Origin: Acinetobacter nosocomialis
GTDB lineage: Bacteria; Pseudomonadota; Gammaproteobacteria; Pseudomonadales; Moraxellaceae
Direction: 5' to 3'
Length of the DNA stretch: 64,000 nucleotides
Assembly (NCBI GenBank): GCA_025736915.1
Contig: CP107049.1
Coordinates: forward strand, 1,116,001-1,180,000
A program made the translations under genes and the position numbers. The notes beneath the pieces are model-generated. The model saw only the letters and a list, made by a program, of their open reading frames with translations. It was not told the origin of the DNA and made no database searches. Of this stretch, positions 29,840 through 39,711 are shown piece after piece (the first letter of the stretch is position 1; the number at the start of each line of letters is the position of its first letter).

Positions 29840-30979
29840 TTGAGCACCCCCGCCATTTTAGCCCTCGCAGATGGAACGATCTTTAAAGGAACGTCAATCG
29901 GCGCAACGGGAAGTACGACTGGAGAAGTCGTTTTTAACACAGCCATGACAGGCTATCAAGAAATTTTGACTGACCCAAGTTATGCACAACAAATTGTGAC
30001 ATTAACTTACCCTCATATTGGTAACACTGGTTGCAACGAAGAAGACGTTGAATCTGGTCGTATCCATAAAGTATGGGCGAATGGTTTAATTATTCGTGAC
30101 CTTCCACTACTACACAGTAACTTCCGTTCTGAGCAGTCGTTAGGTGAATATTTGCAGGCGCACAATGTTGTTGCAATTGCTGATATTGATACACGTAAAC
30201 TCACTCGTATCTTACGTGACAAAGGTGCACAAAATGGTTGCATCCTTGCTGGCGAAAATATTACTGAAGAAGAAGCGATTGCTAAAGCTCGCGCTTTTGG
30301 TGGTTTAAATGGTTTAGACCTTGCCAAAGAGTGCTGTGATCCTACAGGTTTTGAATGGTCTGAAGGTTCATGGGTATTAGGTAAGGGCTTTACTCAACCT
30401 GAGTTAAAATACCATGTGGTTGCATACGATTATGGTGTCAAAACCAACATCTTGCGTATGCTTGCAGACCGCGGTTGCAAACTTACAGTTGTTCCTGCTG
30501 AAACTCCGGCTGAAAAAGTATTAGCACTTAATCCAGATGGCGTATTCCTTTCAAACGGTCCTGGTGACCCAGCGGCTTGTGACTACGCAATCGAAGCTGT
30601 AAAAACTATTGTTGAAACCACAACATTACCTGTATTTGGTATCTGTTTAGGACACCAAATCTTGGCACTCGCTTCTGGTGCAAAAACTGTAAAAATGAAT
30701 CATGGTCACCACGGTGCAAACCATCCTGTACAAAATCTTGAAAACGGTACAGTGATGATCACCTCTCAAAACCATGGTTTTGCTGTAGATGCAGAGACAT
30801 TACCGGCTAACTTAAAAGCAACGCATAAATCATTGTTCGATGGCACCTTACAAGGTATCCACCGTACTGACAAACCAGCTTTCAGCTTCCAAGGTCACCC
30901 TGAAGCAAGTCCTGGTCCACATGATTGTGCACCTTTGTTCGATCACTTCATCGAACTTATCGAAGCATCTAAACAGTAA
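29840..30979 (+). CDS. carA: Carbamoyl-phosphate synthase small subunit
   Basis: CarA is the glutaminase subunit that hydrolyses glutamine and channels ammonia to CarB for carbamoyl phosphate, used in both arginine and pyrimidine synthesis. The start is TTG at 29840 ([12 protein letters not shown], 379 residues), supported by AGGAG seven bases upstream and by the normal family N terminus. The class I amidotransferase nucleophile is Cys269 in GICLGHQ, with the His and Glu of [13 protein letters not shown] near the C terminus. It is the first gene of carAB, 14 bases before carB, behind the structured leader at 29740-29814. Confidence 0.97.
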   Translation: MSTPAILALADGTIFKGTSIGATGSTTGEVVFNTAMTGYQEILTDPSYAQQIVTLTYPHIGNTGCNEEDVESGRIHKVWANGLIIRDLPLLHSNFRSEQSLGEYLQAHNVVAIADIDTRKLTRILRDKGAQNGCILAGENITEEEAIAKARAFGGLNGLDLAKECCDPTGFEWSEGSWVLGKGFTQPELKYHVVAYDYGVKTNILRMLADRGCKLTVVPAETPAEKVLALNPDGVFLSNGPGDPAACDYAIEAVKTIVETTTLPVFGICLGHQILALASGAKTVKMNHGHHGANHPVQNLENGTVMITSQNHGFAVDAETLPANLKATHKSLFDGTLQGIHRTDKPAFSFQGHPEASPGPHDCAPLFDHFIELIEASKQ

Positions 30980-30993
30980 TTACGGAGCGAATA

Positions 30994-33900
30994 ATGCCTA
31001 AACGTACGGATATTAAAAGCATCTTAATTATTGGTGCTGGCCCGATTGTGATTGGACAGGCATGTGAGTTTGACTACTCAGGTGCTCAAGCATGTAAAGC
31101 ACTTCGTGAAGAAGGCTACCGTGTTATTTTGGTTAACTCTAACCCAGCGACCATTATGACTGACCCTTCAATGGCGGATGCAACTTACATTGAGCCAATT
31201 ACTTGGCAAACTGTTGCTCAAATCATTGAAAAAGAGCGTCCAGATGCAGTCCTTCCAACTATGGGTGGACAAACTGCATTGAACTGCGCACTTGCACTTG
31301 ATGAAAACGGCGTATTAGCGAAATACAACGTAGAACTTATTGGTGCAACGAAAGAAGCGATTGAAAAAGCTGAAGACCGTAAACTCTTCGACATCGCTAT
31401 GCGCAAAATCGGTTTGGAATGTCCAAAAGCTGCTATTGCTGAAACCATGGAAGAAGCTTTGGAAATCCAATCTCGCTTTGGTTTCCCAGTAATTATCCGT
31501 CCATCATTTACAATGGGCGGTTCAGGCGGCGGTATTGCATATAACCGTGAAGAATTCCTTGAAATTTGTGAACGCGGTTTCGACCTCTCTCCTACTCACC
31601 AGTTATTGATTGATGAATCTTTAATTGGCTGGAAAGAATACGAAATGGAAGTTGTTCGTGACAAAAACGACAACTGTATTATCGTATGTGCGATCGAAAA
31701 CTTTGACCCAATGGGTGTTCACACAGGTGACTCAATCACTGTAGCACCAGCTCAAACATTAACTGACAAAGAATACCAATTGATGCGTAATGCTTCAGTT
31801 GCGGTTCTTCGTGAAATTGGTGTTGAGACAGGTGGTTCTAACGTTCAGTTCGGTATTAACCCGAAAGACGGCCGTATGGTTGTGATCGAGATGAACCCTC
31901 GTGTATCTCGTTCGTCTGCGCTTGCTTCTAAAGCAACTGGTTTCCCGATTGCAAAAATTGCTGCGAAACTAGCTGTTGGTTATACTCTTGATGAATTGAA
32001 AAATGACATCACTGGTGGTGTAACTCCTGCGAGCTTTGAACCAGCAATTGACTATGTTGTAACGAAGATTCCTCGTTTTAACTTTGAGAAGTTCCCACAA
32101 GCAGAACCAGTTCTTACCACTCAGATGAAGTCTGTTGGTGAAGTCATGGCAATTGGCCGTAACTTCCAAGAATCTGTACAAAAAGCATTACGTGGTCTTG
32201 AGGTTGGTGTAAGCGGTTTTGATGAAAAAATCGAAGCTGGTGCAACAAACGTAAAAGAAACGATTTTAAAAGAGCTTAAAGTTCCGGGTCCTGAGCGTAT
32301 TTGGTACGTAGCAGATGCATTCCGTCATGGCTTCTCTTTAGATGACGTATTTGAAGCAACTAAAATTGACCGTTGGTTCTTGATTCAAATTCAAGATATC
32401 GTCAACACAGAAGCTCAAGTAAAAACTTTAGGTTTTGGTGACTTAAACGCGGATAACATCCGTTCGTTCAAGCGTAAAGGTTTATCGGACCTTCGTATTG
32501 CTCACCTCATGGGCATTTCACAAAAGCAATTCCGTAAACAACGTTGGAACTTGGGTGTTTATCCAGTTTACAAACGTGTTGATACATGTGCTGCCGAGTT
32601 TGAATCTGGCACAGCATATATGTATTCAACTTACGATGAAGAATGTGAAGCAAATCCATCAAATCGTGACAAGATCATGGTAATTGGTGGTGGTCCAAAC
32701 CGTATTGGTCAAGGTATCGAATTTGACTACTGCTGTGTACACGCTGCTCTAGCTATGCGTGAAGACGGTTATGAAACAATCATGGTGAACTGTAACCCTG
32801 AGACTGTTTCTACCGACTACGACACATCAGATCGTTTGTACTTCGAACCTGTAACACTTGAAGATGTTCTTGAAATCGTTCGTACTGAGAAGCCAAAAGG
32901 CGTAATCGTACAATACGGTGGTCAGACTCCACTTAAGTTAGCACGTGCTTTAGAAGAAGCTGGTACTCCTATTATCGGTACTTCTCCAGATGCAATTGAC
33001 CGTGCAGAAGACCGTGAACGTTTCCAACAAATGATTCAACGTTTACAGCTTCGTCAACCAAACAACAGCATTGTAAAATCTGCTGAAGAAGGTATCTCTG
33101 AAGCTGCGAAAGTTGGTTATCCGTTAGTTGTTCGCCCATCTTATGTATTGGGTGGTCGCGCAATGGAAATCGTGTATAACGAAGATGAACTTAAACGTTA
33201 TCTTCGCGAAGCAGTACAAGCTTCTAACGAAGCCCCTGTTCTTCTTGACCGTTTCCTTGACGATGCAACTGAAGTTGACGTTGACTGTGTATCTGACGGT
33301 AAAGATGTGGTGATTGGCGGTATCATGCAGCACATCGAACAAGCAGGTATTCACTCAGGTGACTCTGCGTGTTCTATTCCTCCTTACTCTCTGTCTCAAG
33401 AGATTCAGGACGAAATGCGTCGTCAAACAGTGGCTATGGCAAAAGAACTTGGTGTTGTTGGCTTGATGAACGTTCAATTCGCAGTTAAAGGCGATGACGT
33501 TTATGTTCTTGAAGTTAACCCACGTGCTTCACGTACTGTGCCGTTCGTATCGAAATGTATTGGTGAATCTTTAGCAAAAGTAGCTGCTCGTTGTATGGCG
33601 GGTCAATCACTTGAATCTCAAGGCTTTACTAAAGAAATCATTCCAACACACTTTTCTGTGAAGGAAGCAGTTTTCCCATTTGCTAAATTCCAAGGCGTAG
33701 ATCCTATGCTTGGACCTGAGATGAAATCTACAGGTGAAGTAATGGGTGTTGGTAAGACATTCGGTGAAGCATTCTATAAAGCTGTTTTAGGTTCTAATGA
33801 CCGCTTACCAGGCCTGCCAACTGAAGGCGAAGAAAAGATTGCTTTCTTATCTGTCCGTGAATCTGATAAGAAATATATCGCGGATATCGCTAAAAAGTTT

Positions 33901-34224
33901 GTAGCATACGGCTTCAAACTGGTAGCAACAGGTGGAACTTATAAAGTGCTTAAAGAAGCAGGTTTGGAATGTGAACCTGTAAATAAAGTAACTGAAGGTC
34001 GTCCACACATTGTTGACCGCTTGAAAAATGGCGAAATACACCTTATTGTCAACACTACTGAAGGCAAACAAGCTCAATATGACTCTGCAATGATTCGTCG
34101 TGCTGCCCTACAAGGCAAAGTGTATTACACAACGACTATCAATGGCGCAGAAGCAGTTTGCCAAGCCTTTGCTGTGAAATTGCCAATGGATGTATACCGC
34201 TTGCAAGATTTAACTGTAGGTTAA
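30994..34224 (+). CDS. carB: Carbamoyl-phosphate synthase large subunit
   Basis: CarB makes carbamoyl phosphate from bicarbonate, ammonia and two ATP. The 1,076-residue protein has the duplicated ATP-grasp architecture. The first half starts [30 protein letters not shown] and has [13 protein letters not shown]. The second half starts [21 protein letters not shown] and has [12 protein letters not shown]. The C-terminal allosteric MGS-like domain begins near [18 protein letters not shown] (30985-ish) precedes the ATG. It follows carA in the same operon and ends at a strong terminator. Length and motifs are normal. Confidence 0.98.
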   Translation: MPKRTDIKSILIIGAGPIVIGQACEFDYSGAQACKALREEGYRVILVNSNPATIMTDPSMADATYIEPITWQTVAQIIEKERPDAVLPTMGGQTALNCALALDENGVLAKYNVELIGATKEAIEKAEDRKLFDIAMRKIGLECPKAAIAETMEEALEIQSRFGFPVIIRPSFTMGGSGGGIAYNREEFLEICERGFDLSPTHQLLIDESLIGWKEYEMEVVRDKNDNCIIVCAIENFDPMGVHTGDSITVAPAQTLTDKEYQLMRNASVAVLREIGVETGGSNVQFGINPKDGRMVVIEMNPRVSRSSALASKATGFPIAKIAAKLAVGYTLDELKNDITGGVTPASFEPAIDYVVTKIPRFNFEKFPQAEPVLTTQMKSVGEVMAIGRNFQESVQKALRGLEVGVSGFDEKIEAGATNVKETILKELKVPGPERIWYVADAFRHGFSLDDVFEATKIDRWFLIQIQDIVNTEAQVKTLGFGDLNADNIRSFKRKGLSDLRIAHLMGISQKQFRKQRWNLGVYPVYKRVDTCAAEFESGTAYMYSTYDEECEANPSNRDKIMVIGGGPNRIGQGIEFDYCCVHAALAMREDGYETIMVNCNPETVSTDYDTSDRLYFEPVTLEDVLEIVRTEKPKGVIVQYGGQTPLKLARALEEAGTPIIGTSPDAIDRAEDRERFQQMIQRLQLRQPNNSIVKSAEEGISEAAKVGYPLVVRPSYVLGGRAMEIVYNEDELKRYLREAVQASNEAPVLLDRFLDDATEVDVDCVSDGKDVVIGGIMQHIEQAGIHSGDSACSIPPYSLSQEIQDEMRRQTVAMAKELGVVGLMNVQFAVKGDDVYVLEVNPRASRTVPFVSKCIGESLAKVAARCMAGQSLESQGFTKEIIPTHFSVKEAVFPFAKFQGVDPMLGPEMKSTGEVMGVGKTFGEAFYKAVLGSNDRLPGLPTEGEEKIAFLSVRESDKKYIADIAKKFVAYGFKLVATGGTYKVLKEAGLECEPVNKVTEGRPHIVDRLKNGEIHLIVNTTEGKQAQYDSAMIRRAALQGKVYYTTTINGAEAVCQAFAVKLPMDVYRLQDLTVG

Positions 34225-34237
34225 TTTTTTTCCGATA

Positions 34238-34270
34238 AGTCCCGCCACCTTATCGGTGGCGGGATTTTTT
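34238..34270 (+). terminator. carAB terminator
   Basis: The hairpin CCCGCCACC / GGTGGCGGG with a TTATC loop is followed by ATTTTTT, 17 bases past the carB stop. Confidence 0.9.
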
Positions 34271-34311
34271 CATTTTTTTAACTGTGTTTTCTCAACTTAA
34301 GAGGGACCGAA

Positions 34312-34788
34312 ATGCAACGTTATCCAATGACCCCTGAAGGTAAAAGCGCCTTAGAGAAAGAATTACAACATCTGAAATCTGTTGAACGTCCGCGTATTAC
34401 TCAAGCGATTGCTGAGGCACGTGAACATGGGGACTTAAAAGAAAACGCAGAATATCATGCTGCTCGTGAACAGCAAGGTTTCTGTGAAGGCCGTATCCAA
34501 GATATCGAAGGAAAATTGGGTGCTGCACAAGTCATCGATGTTAAAGACTTAGAACAAAACGGTCGTGTTGTATTCGGTGTTACGGTAACGATTGAAAACC
34601 TTGATACTGAAGAACGCAAGACTTATAAAATTGTTGGTGATGATGAGGCTGATTTTAAAATTAATAAAATCTCAGTGAACTCACCAATCGCTCGCGGCCT
34701 TTTGGGTAAAAATGAAGGTGATGAAGTAAAAATCACCACTCCTCAAGGCGAAGTTGAGTATGAAGTTGTAAGTGTAGAATATCTCTAA
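34312..34788 (+). CDS. greA: Transcription elongation factor GreA
   Basis: GreA enters the secondary channel of RNA polymerase and triggers cleavage of backtracked transcripts. The 158-residue length is standard. The coiled-coil N-terminal domain carries the acidic tip [15 protein letters not shown], and the C-terminal FKBP-like domain has [23 protein letters not shown] strong Shine-Dalgarno (GAGGG) precedes the ATG. It lies just behind carAB, a common arrangement in gammaproteobacteria, but the carAB terminator separates the two. Confidence 0.97.
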   Translation: MQRYPMTPEGKSALEKELQHLKSVERPRITQAIAEAREHGDLKENAEYHAAREQQGFCEGRIQDIEGKLGAAQVIDVKDLEQNGRVVFGVTVTIENLDTEERKTYKIVGDDEADFKINKISVNSPIARGLLGKNEGDEVKITTPQGEVEYEVVSVEYL

Positions 34789-34802
34789 GATACTGCCCTT
34801 GA

Positions 34803-34826
34803 ACCCCTCTTCCTGAGGGGTTTTTA
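34803..34826 (+). terminator. greA terminator
   Basis: ACCCCTC-TTCCT-GAGGGGT is followed by a T run, 15 bases past the greA stop. Confidence 0.85.
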
Positions 34827-34863
34827 TTTAATATGGTTTAGCTCATTTTTTGGATAATAGATT

Positions 34864-35496
34864 ATGGATACGTCTCTGATTAACACACCAGTCCGTCATT
34901 GGTGCGAATTTGAGTTTATTTCCAAAACTGTAAAAAATCCGAATATCCATATTAAAGGTAATTATTCTTACTACTCAGCCTATTGGGATCAAGGTTTTGA
35001 ACGTTGTGTCGTACGCTATTTACACGACAAAGCTTCGACCCCAGACAAACCTATCGATCAGCTTTATATTGGTAATTTTGTGTGTTTTGGGGCTGAGTGC
35101 GTGATTATGATGGGTGGTAATCAGCTGCATAGACCAGACTGGATTTCGACTTTCCCTTTTGATACCCGCAGTTTTTTAGCTGCTGGTGATACTATAATTG
35201 CAGATGGCTGTTGGATTGGAAGCCGTGCAATGATTATGCAAGGTGTAAAAATCGGTGAAGGTGCTGTTATTGCAACTGGAGCCGTCGTAACAAAAGACAT
35301 TCCACCCTATGCAATTGTTGGTGGTGTACCAGCAACAATTATTAAATACCGGTTTCCTCCCGAGCAAATAGAGAAACTACTCGCTTTAAAGCTTTATGAT
35401 TTAGACGAAAAACAAGTTTTAAAAATGCGGGAATATTTGCAAACTGATGATATTGATGCTCTAACAGCACATATTGAAAATTTACGAGACAAATAA
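34864..35496 (+). CDS. CatB-related O-acetyltransferase (left-handed beta-helix)
   Basis: This 210-residue enzyme is of the xenobiotic/CatB acetyltransferase group within the hexapeptide-repeat family. It has an N-terminal Tyr-rich strand region ([10 protein letters not shown]), then [18 protein letters not shown], then hexapeptide repeats such as [46 protein letters not shown]. The catalytic His is probably His89 in [16 protein letters not shown]; most relatives read GGNHxxDW, so there is a small insertion before the His here. The acceptor (chloramphenicol, streptogramin or a natural metabolite) cannot be told from sequence. It sits in a core-genome position, which argues for a housekeeping role. 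Confidence 0.82.
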   Translation: MDTSLINTPVRHWCEFEFISKTVKNPNIHIKGNYSYYSAYWDQGFERCVVRYLHDKASTPDKPIDQLYIGNFVCFGAECVIMMGGNQLHRPDWISTFPFDTRSFLAAGDTIIADGCWIGSRAMIMQGVKIGEGAVIATGAVVTKDIPPYAIVGGVPATIIKYRFPPEQIEKLLALKLYDLDEKQVLKMREYLQTDDIDALTAHIENLRDK

Positions 35497-35618
35497 AATG
35501 TATTCTCAAGTTTTTCTTGTTTAAAAATCACAAATGATTACGTCCTCGAATTTAAATCGTAAGAAAAGAAGTATAAAGTATTGAATAAATAAGCATCATT
35601 ACAATAAGGAACAATCTC

Positions 35619-36056
35619 ATGTTATATCAACATATTCTTGTACCAATTGACGGTTCTGAAACTTCCATGGTCGCTATGAAGGAAGCGATCAAACTTGGAA
35701 AAGCATTAAATAGTAAAATTACTATCGTACAGGTCATGGCACTTGATCCAATTATTGCAGATCTTTATGTGAAGACTGGTCAAACCAACGAACTAATTGA
35801 GCGGACTAGAACATACTTACTCGATATTTTAGAACAAGCCAAACAACAATTTTTACAAGAAGGCCTTACTGTAGAAACCAAATTACTTGAAGGTTTCGTT
35901 GTTCACGAAGAAATTATTCAAGCTGCACAAGAACTTAATGCTGACCTGATTGTAATGGGCTCTCATGGCCGTACAGGCGTGCGAAAACTTGTTTTAGGAA
36001 GTGTCGCACAAAAAGTTTTAGGTGAAAGCCATATTCCAGTTTTAATTGTTCGCTAA
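35619..36056 (+). CDS. Universal stress protein (UspA family)
   Basis: This 145-residue single-domain Usp begins YQHILVPIDGSETSMVAM, the usual first strand and loop. It ends with the ATP-binding signature GSHGRTGVRKLVLGSVAQ (G-2x-G-9x-G-S type), so it should bind ATP. UspA-type proteins accumulate in stress and stationary phase. AAGGA precedes the ATG. It is a single-gene unit with a terminator hairpin just behind it. Confidence 0.93.
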   Translation: MLYQHILVPIDGSETSMVAMKEAIKLGKALNSKITIVQVMALDPIIADLYVKTGQTNELIERTRTYLLDILEQAKQQFLQEGLTVETKLLEGFVVHEEIIQAAQELNADLIVMGSHGRTGVRKLVLGSVAQKVLGESHIPVLIVR

Positions 36057-36060
36057 AAAT

Positions 36061-36101
36061 TGCCTGTCTGGCTCAATTCAGCCAGATAGGCACCTATTTT
36101 T
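36061..36101. terminator. Terminator after the usp gene
   Basis: The 13-base stem TGCCTGTCTGGCT / AGCCAGATAGGCA (one mismatch) with a CAATTC loop is followed by ATTTTTT. Its T run overlaps the stop end of the converging gene at 36094. Confidence 0.82.
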
Positions 36102-36840
36102 TAAAAGGAATAATGTCTTCTCTTGATTGCTCAACCGTTATTGTTTTTTTACTTTTAAAAGCATCCCAAGAATAATGTTTATAGTTTAACTGCCATAAAT
36201 AGTAAGATTGGCCGATATCTTTAAACCTAATATTTAATGTCATCCATGTTTCATCATGGCAATGCGGTGACTTCTTATACTCTTGTTCTGAAAAGCATGC
36301 CCGAATCATTTCATTCGAAGAAAAAGCAATATCTTTTAATGCAACCTGATACTGCCCTTTAGGCTTAAGCTCAACAAAATCAGCATTTTCCTCAAAACGC
36401 CCTCCTCCAGAATAACCAGTAAACCATGTGTTTAGCACTGCTATGGCATATTCACTTTTATTAAGCGGATATAGTGCTGGAAAGATTTTGAGTCCATTAG
36501 GGCCTAAATCATCAGAATGTGGCTCTTTATTACTATGTTCATAATTTTTAAAATTCCACTGATTTATTACTGTGTATTGGTTATTTAGCTTTTTAACTTG
36601 AGCAATTTGCGGAGTCTCATCTATTAAATAATAAGTCTGATCTTGTGTATTTTTGGCTTTCCATAGCTTAGCTTCATCGCTACATTTCTGGCTCAACTGC
36701 TGACAAATCGAATGTATATCTTGTGATGAAGCTTTCACATTTATAAAAGGTTGAGCTGAAATAGCCTGCTCTGCAAAACTCGATTGCGCTGTTAAACCTA
36801 GTAGTAACATGGCTACACTCCGCCATTTATAATTCTGCAT
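36094..36840 (-). CDS. Secreted protein of unknown function
   Basis: This 248-residue protein has a signal peptide ending SSFAEQA (cleavage around residue 24). It has four cysteines in the mature part, in SICQQLSQKC and in ACFSEQEYKKSPHC, which look like two disulfide pairs. The middle includes YAIAVLNTWFTGYSGGGRFEENADFVEL, a motif I do not recognise. Probably periplasmic. It converges on usp, and the ATL repair gene lies 24 bases upstream in the same direction, so the two may share a transcript. Confidence 0.7.
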   Translation of the reverse strand: MQNYKWRSVAMLLLGLTAQSSFAEQAISAQPFINVKASSQDIHSICQQLSQKCSDEAKLWKAKNTQDQTYYLIDETPQIAQVKKLNNQYTVINQWNFKNYEHSNKEPHSDDLGPNGLKIFPALYPLNKSEYAIAVLNTWFTGYSGGGRFEENADFVELKPKGQYQVALKDIAFSSNEMIRACFSEQEYKKSPHCHDETWMTLNIRFKDIGQSYYLWQLNYKHYSWDAFKSKKTITVEQSREDIIPFKK

Positions 36841-36864
36841 TTGTATTTGTTCTCTTTAATCGTT

Positions 36865-37206
36865 TTAAGGTTGCCATGCAAACTGCTTTAAGTTCACTTT
36901 GCCATTCAACAAATAGATTCCTTCAGCTTCAAGCTTTAACTGCTGAACATTTTTACCTTTTTCATTAAATTTACTTAGGCTAATTTTACCTTGTGAGTTA
37001 ATAACACGGTACCAAGGAACTTGATGGTCTGCTTCAAGATGCTTAAGAACATAACCCACTAATCTGGCGTGTTTAGGTAACCCCGCCATACGTGCTATTT
37101 GTCCGTAAGTTGCTACTTTTCCATATGGAATGAGAGCGATGACTTCTAAAATTTGTCGATGTAGTTCATACTGAGTTGTCAAAATGGAATCCATAAAAAT
37201 TGACAT
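36865..37206 (-). CDS. Alkyltransferase-like protein (ATL/MGMT family without active Cys)
   Basis: This 113-residue protein has the DNA-binding C-terminal domain of O6-methylguanine-DNA methyltransferase. It is seen in IPYGKVATYGQIARMAG (helix-turn-helix) and in PWYRVINSQGKIS, where the MGMT active site would read PCHRVI. The catalytic Cys is Trp65 here, which defines the ATL proteins that bind O6-alkylguanine and hand it to nucleotide excision repair without removing the alkyl group. Two starts are possible, ATG 37206 or ATG 37194 (MDSILTTQYEL); neither has a clear Shine-Dalgarno. It lies 62 bases from the divergent lipoprotein protease. Confidence 0.85.
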   Translation of the reverse strand: MSIFMDSILTTQYELHRQILEVIALIPYGKVATYGQIARMAGLPKHARLVGYVLKHLEADHQVPWYRVINSQGKISLSKFNEKGKNVQQLKLEAEGIYLLNGKVNLKQFAWQP

Positions 37207-37267
37207 CGTTCATATCATATAAAAATTTACTTTAAATCTCTTTAAAAGAATATGCAGAGACAATGCG

Positions 37268-37990
37268 ATGAATATGAAAAAAACCTTACTGATGATTACA
37301 GGGACACTTCTGTGTGTTTCTTGTACGACCCGCCCTCCTCTACAAACGCCAGATTTATCAGAGGAACCTGCCAATAATAGACCTGTAGTTCCAGTCACTT
37401 TCGTTTTTACTACTGACAATCCTTCTGCTGCACGCTTTGATAACCTGACACAAATGCGAAAAGAAGTCCGCATCTTAAATAAATACTATTTAGATGACCA
37501 AGGAAATAAAATATTTAATTTCAAATTAAATCGTTATATTTCTTACCAAGATTTTTCAAAAATGCACTGCGAACTTGGTAATGAAATAAACCAAGCTCGT
37601 CCTATTTCTGTAGGCTCTATTCCCGCAAGTGCCAATGCATGTTTCCCTAAACGCACAGCACGTAAAGAAGTCATCATCTTTATATACGATGCATATTCAA
37701 AAAACTTAGAGTTTGATGATGTTACCAGTCGGACATTCCGTAATAATGGAAAACCCTTTATTTTATTAGACTGGAATCGTTTAAATTACAATATTCAAGC
37801 AGGTAGTATTCATGAAATGGGCCACGCTTTCGGCTTAAAACATGTATGTGCACCTAATGCTACCAAAACTACCCCGACCAATATTATGGCCAGTGCTGAA
37901 TGTAAATTAGGCAGTGGTGGATTAAGAAACTTAGGCTTTACGCAAGCACAGCTTCAAACCATTTTATCTAGTTATAAACAATATACTTAA
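37268..37990 (+). CDS. Lipoprotein zinc metalloprotease (HExxHxxGxxH)
   Basis: This 240-residue protein starts with a lipoprotein signal (lipobox region LCVSC, acylated Cys19) followed by a Pro-rich linker. The motif His182-Glu-Met-Gly-His186-Ala-Phe-Gly-Leu-Lys-His192 is a complete metzincin-type zinc site, with a later Met (TNIMAS) that may be the Met-turn. It is therefore likely an active envelope-anchored protease. Pairs of cysteines (MHCELG, ANACFP, KHVCAP, SAECKL) may form disulfides. The substrate is unknown. Its last four bases overlap the stop of the converging CapA-family gene. Confidence 0.8.
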   Translation: MNMKKTLLMITGTLLCVSCTTRPPLQTPDLSEEPANNRPVVPVTFVFTTDNPSAARFDNLTQMRKEVRILNKYYLDDQGNKIFNFKLNRYISYQDFSKMHCELGNEINQARPISVGSIPASANACFPKRTARKEVIIFIYDAYSKNLEFDDVTSRTFRNNGKPFILLDWNRLNYNIQAGSIHEMGHAFGLKHVCAPNATKTTPTNIMASAECKLGSGGLRNLGFTQAQLQTILSSYKQYT

Positions 37991-39711
37991 AATTTAATTT
38001 CAATATACGCCCCCAAGCTATCTTGGGTAGTAATGTAATCTTCATGGGCCAGTAAAGATGTCATATAAGTACTGGCCTTTGAAAAATTCTCAGTATCTAC
38101 AGGGTACGGTTGCCAAAAAGTTTTTAAGTTATCCGTATAAATTGGATAAAGTCGAAACAAGTCCTTTGCTAGATCTAGTCTCGCTATACAGCCAAATGGC
38201 AAAGCACTTTGCTGTTCATACTCTCCATCACTATTAAACACAGCATTGCCTATACCCAACACAACTGGCTTATGGTTGATGATCTGAATGGGTTGAATAG
38301 TATGAGCACCATGACCAATGATCAGGTCAGCCCCTGCTTGTGTAAGAATCGCAGCAAGTTTAATTTGCTCTTTTGTGGGAGGTTTGAAGTCGATTCCCCA
38401 ATGGCAAATAACAATAATTTTATGCTTAGGATGAGCCTGCTTATAACTCACTATTTGCTCAAGTAAAACACCATTTAAGCAAGCTACTCCACTTCGCGAT
38501 CCTAATGCATAGAAATCATAGTCTAGATAAGCGGTGTCTCTATGCCAGTAACCATTAAAAATCGCATAGTGCTTATTTTCAAAAGATATTTCAAAGTAAT
38601 TGTGGGCATCTTTTTGATTTAGTCCAGCACCTATATATAAAACATTCGCCTGATCTAACTGTTGTAATGTATAGGCCAATCCTTCATCGCCATAATCTTT
38701 CAAATGATTATTTGCCAACACCAAATAGTTAAGATGAACGTTATTAAACTCTTCTAATGTCTTTTTAGCATCGGCTTTTAGAATGAATGGCTTTTTATCT
38801 TTTAATGGTGATTGGTTTTCTAGAGAAAAGACTGCTTCAAAGTTAGCTATATTTATGTCATTTTTACCTAAAAATGGCTGTATTTTTTCAAATGAATAGT
38901 GATATCCATATTGTTGTAAAGCATCCATTTTCCCTCTAGATTTACGCTTTTCAGTATACATTTCACCGAAATAAGTATCTCCAAGAATATTGATGATCCC
39001 AGTCTGTGAAGTACAACTCTTCGCGTTTACATACTCTTCTTGGAAATAGTGATAATAAGGAACCAAATGCTCGAGACGGTGAATGTCATCTAAAAAAGAG
39101 AAAAAGCCAATGCTCTGGTTATCTTCAAGATAAGTAATATAAATTTGTCTAACTGTATGTGAGATATATAAAACCGAAGTGAGTACCGGATGAGCAAGTA
39201 AAGGCGTAATGGGTTGATATACTTTATTTTTAAAAGAAAGGTTTTTAATAAAGAAAAGTTTTTTTAGCTCGGCTGGATAGCTATAAATGTGCTGTACTAA
39301 TAGAAAGAGTTTTTTTAATTGATTAGATGAATTTAAAGTTAAATGATAGTTTCTTGCTCTTTGAGACAAGATCAATTGTGCTTGCTCAACTGAACCAAAA
39401 AGCATATTGCTTAAAGCATGTTTGACATCATTTGCCTGAGTAAAAATTAAGAATTGCAAGAGCTCGACAAATGTATATGTTTCATTTTTTTCTAAACCTA
39501 AATTTTGCTCACCAATTTGCTTAAGCTTTTGCTCAGATACAACATAGGTCTTATCTGCTTTGATATTTTTTTGATGAAACTGCTCTAATGCATAATCAAT
39601 GAGCAATAAAGTTGAAATGTCTCCATCAATTTCAAATTCCCAAACTGTATCATCAAAGTTCGTATTATCTAGAGCTGCCAATAACTTAATTTCAAACAGA
39701 GGATCAGTCAT
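37987..39711 (-). CDS. CapA-family protein with N-terminal extension
   Basis: The C-terminal two thirds of this 574-residue protein is a CapA/PgsA-type metallophosphatase-like domain. Its motifs are ILGDTYFGEMY (usually GDVMLGR), ANFEAVFSLE, LANNHLKDYGDEG, VICHWGIDFKPP and GHGAHTIQPI. CapA proteins act in poly-gamma-glutamate or related polymer synthesis. The first 200 or so residues have no recognised domain. There is no obvious signal peptide or membrane anchor, unlike classic CapA. The ATG overlaps the stop of the upstream gene (ATGA, 4 bases), with the Shine-Dalgarno GGAGAGGAG inside that gene, so the two proteins are translationally coupled. At its 3' end it overlaps the lipoprotein protease by four bases. 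Confidence 0.8.
   Translation of the reverse strand: MTDPLFEIKLLAALDNTNFDDTVWEFEIDGDISTLLLIDYALEQFHQKNIKADKTYVVSEQKLKQIGEQNLGLEKNETYTFVELLQFLIFTQANDVKHALSNMLFGSVEQAQLILSQRARNYHLTLNSSNQLKKLFLLVQHIYSYPAELKKLFFIKNLSFKNKVYQPITPLLAHPVLTSVLYISHTVRQIYITYLEDNQSIGFFSFLDDIHRLEHLVPYYHYFQEEYVNAKSCTSQTGIINILGDTYFGEMYTEKRKSRGKMDALQQYGYHYSFEKIQPFLGKNDINIANFEAVFSLENQSPLKDKKPFILKADAKKTLEEFNNVHLNYLVLANNHLKDYGDEGLAYTLQQLDQANVLYIGAGLNQKDAHNYFEISFENKHYAIFNGYWHRDTAYLDYDFYALGSRSGVACLNGVLLEQIVSYKQAHPKHKIIVICHWGIDFKPPTKEQIKLAAILTQAGADLIIGHGAHTIQPIQIINHKPVVLGIGNAVFNSDGEYEQQSALPFGCIARLDLAKDLFRLYPIYTDNLKTFWQPYPVDTENFSKASTYMTSLLAHEDYITTQDSLGAYIEIKF

Noticed and set aside
31969-34077. Minus-strand frames inside carB
   Set aside because: They are shadows of a highly conserved gene with strong codon bias and have no ribosome sites.
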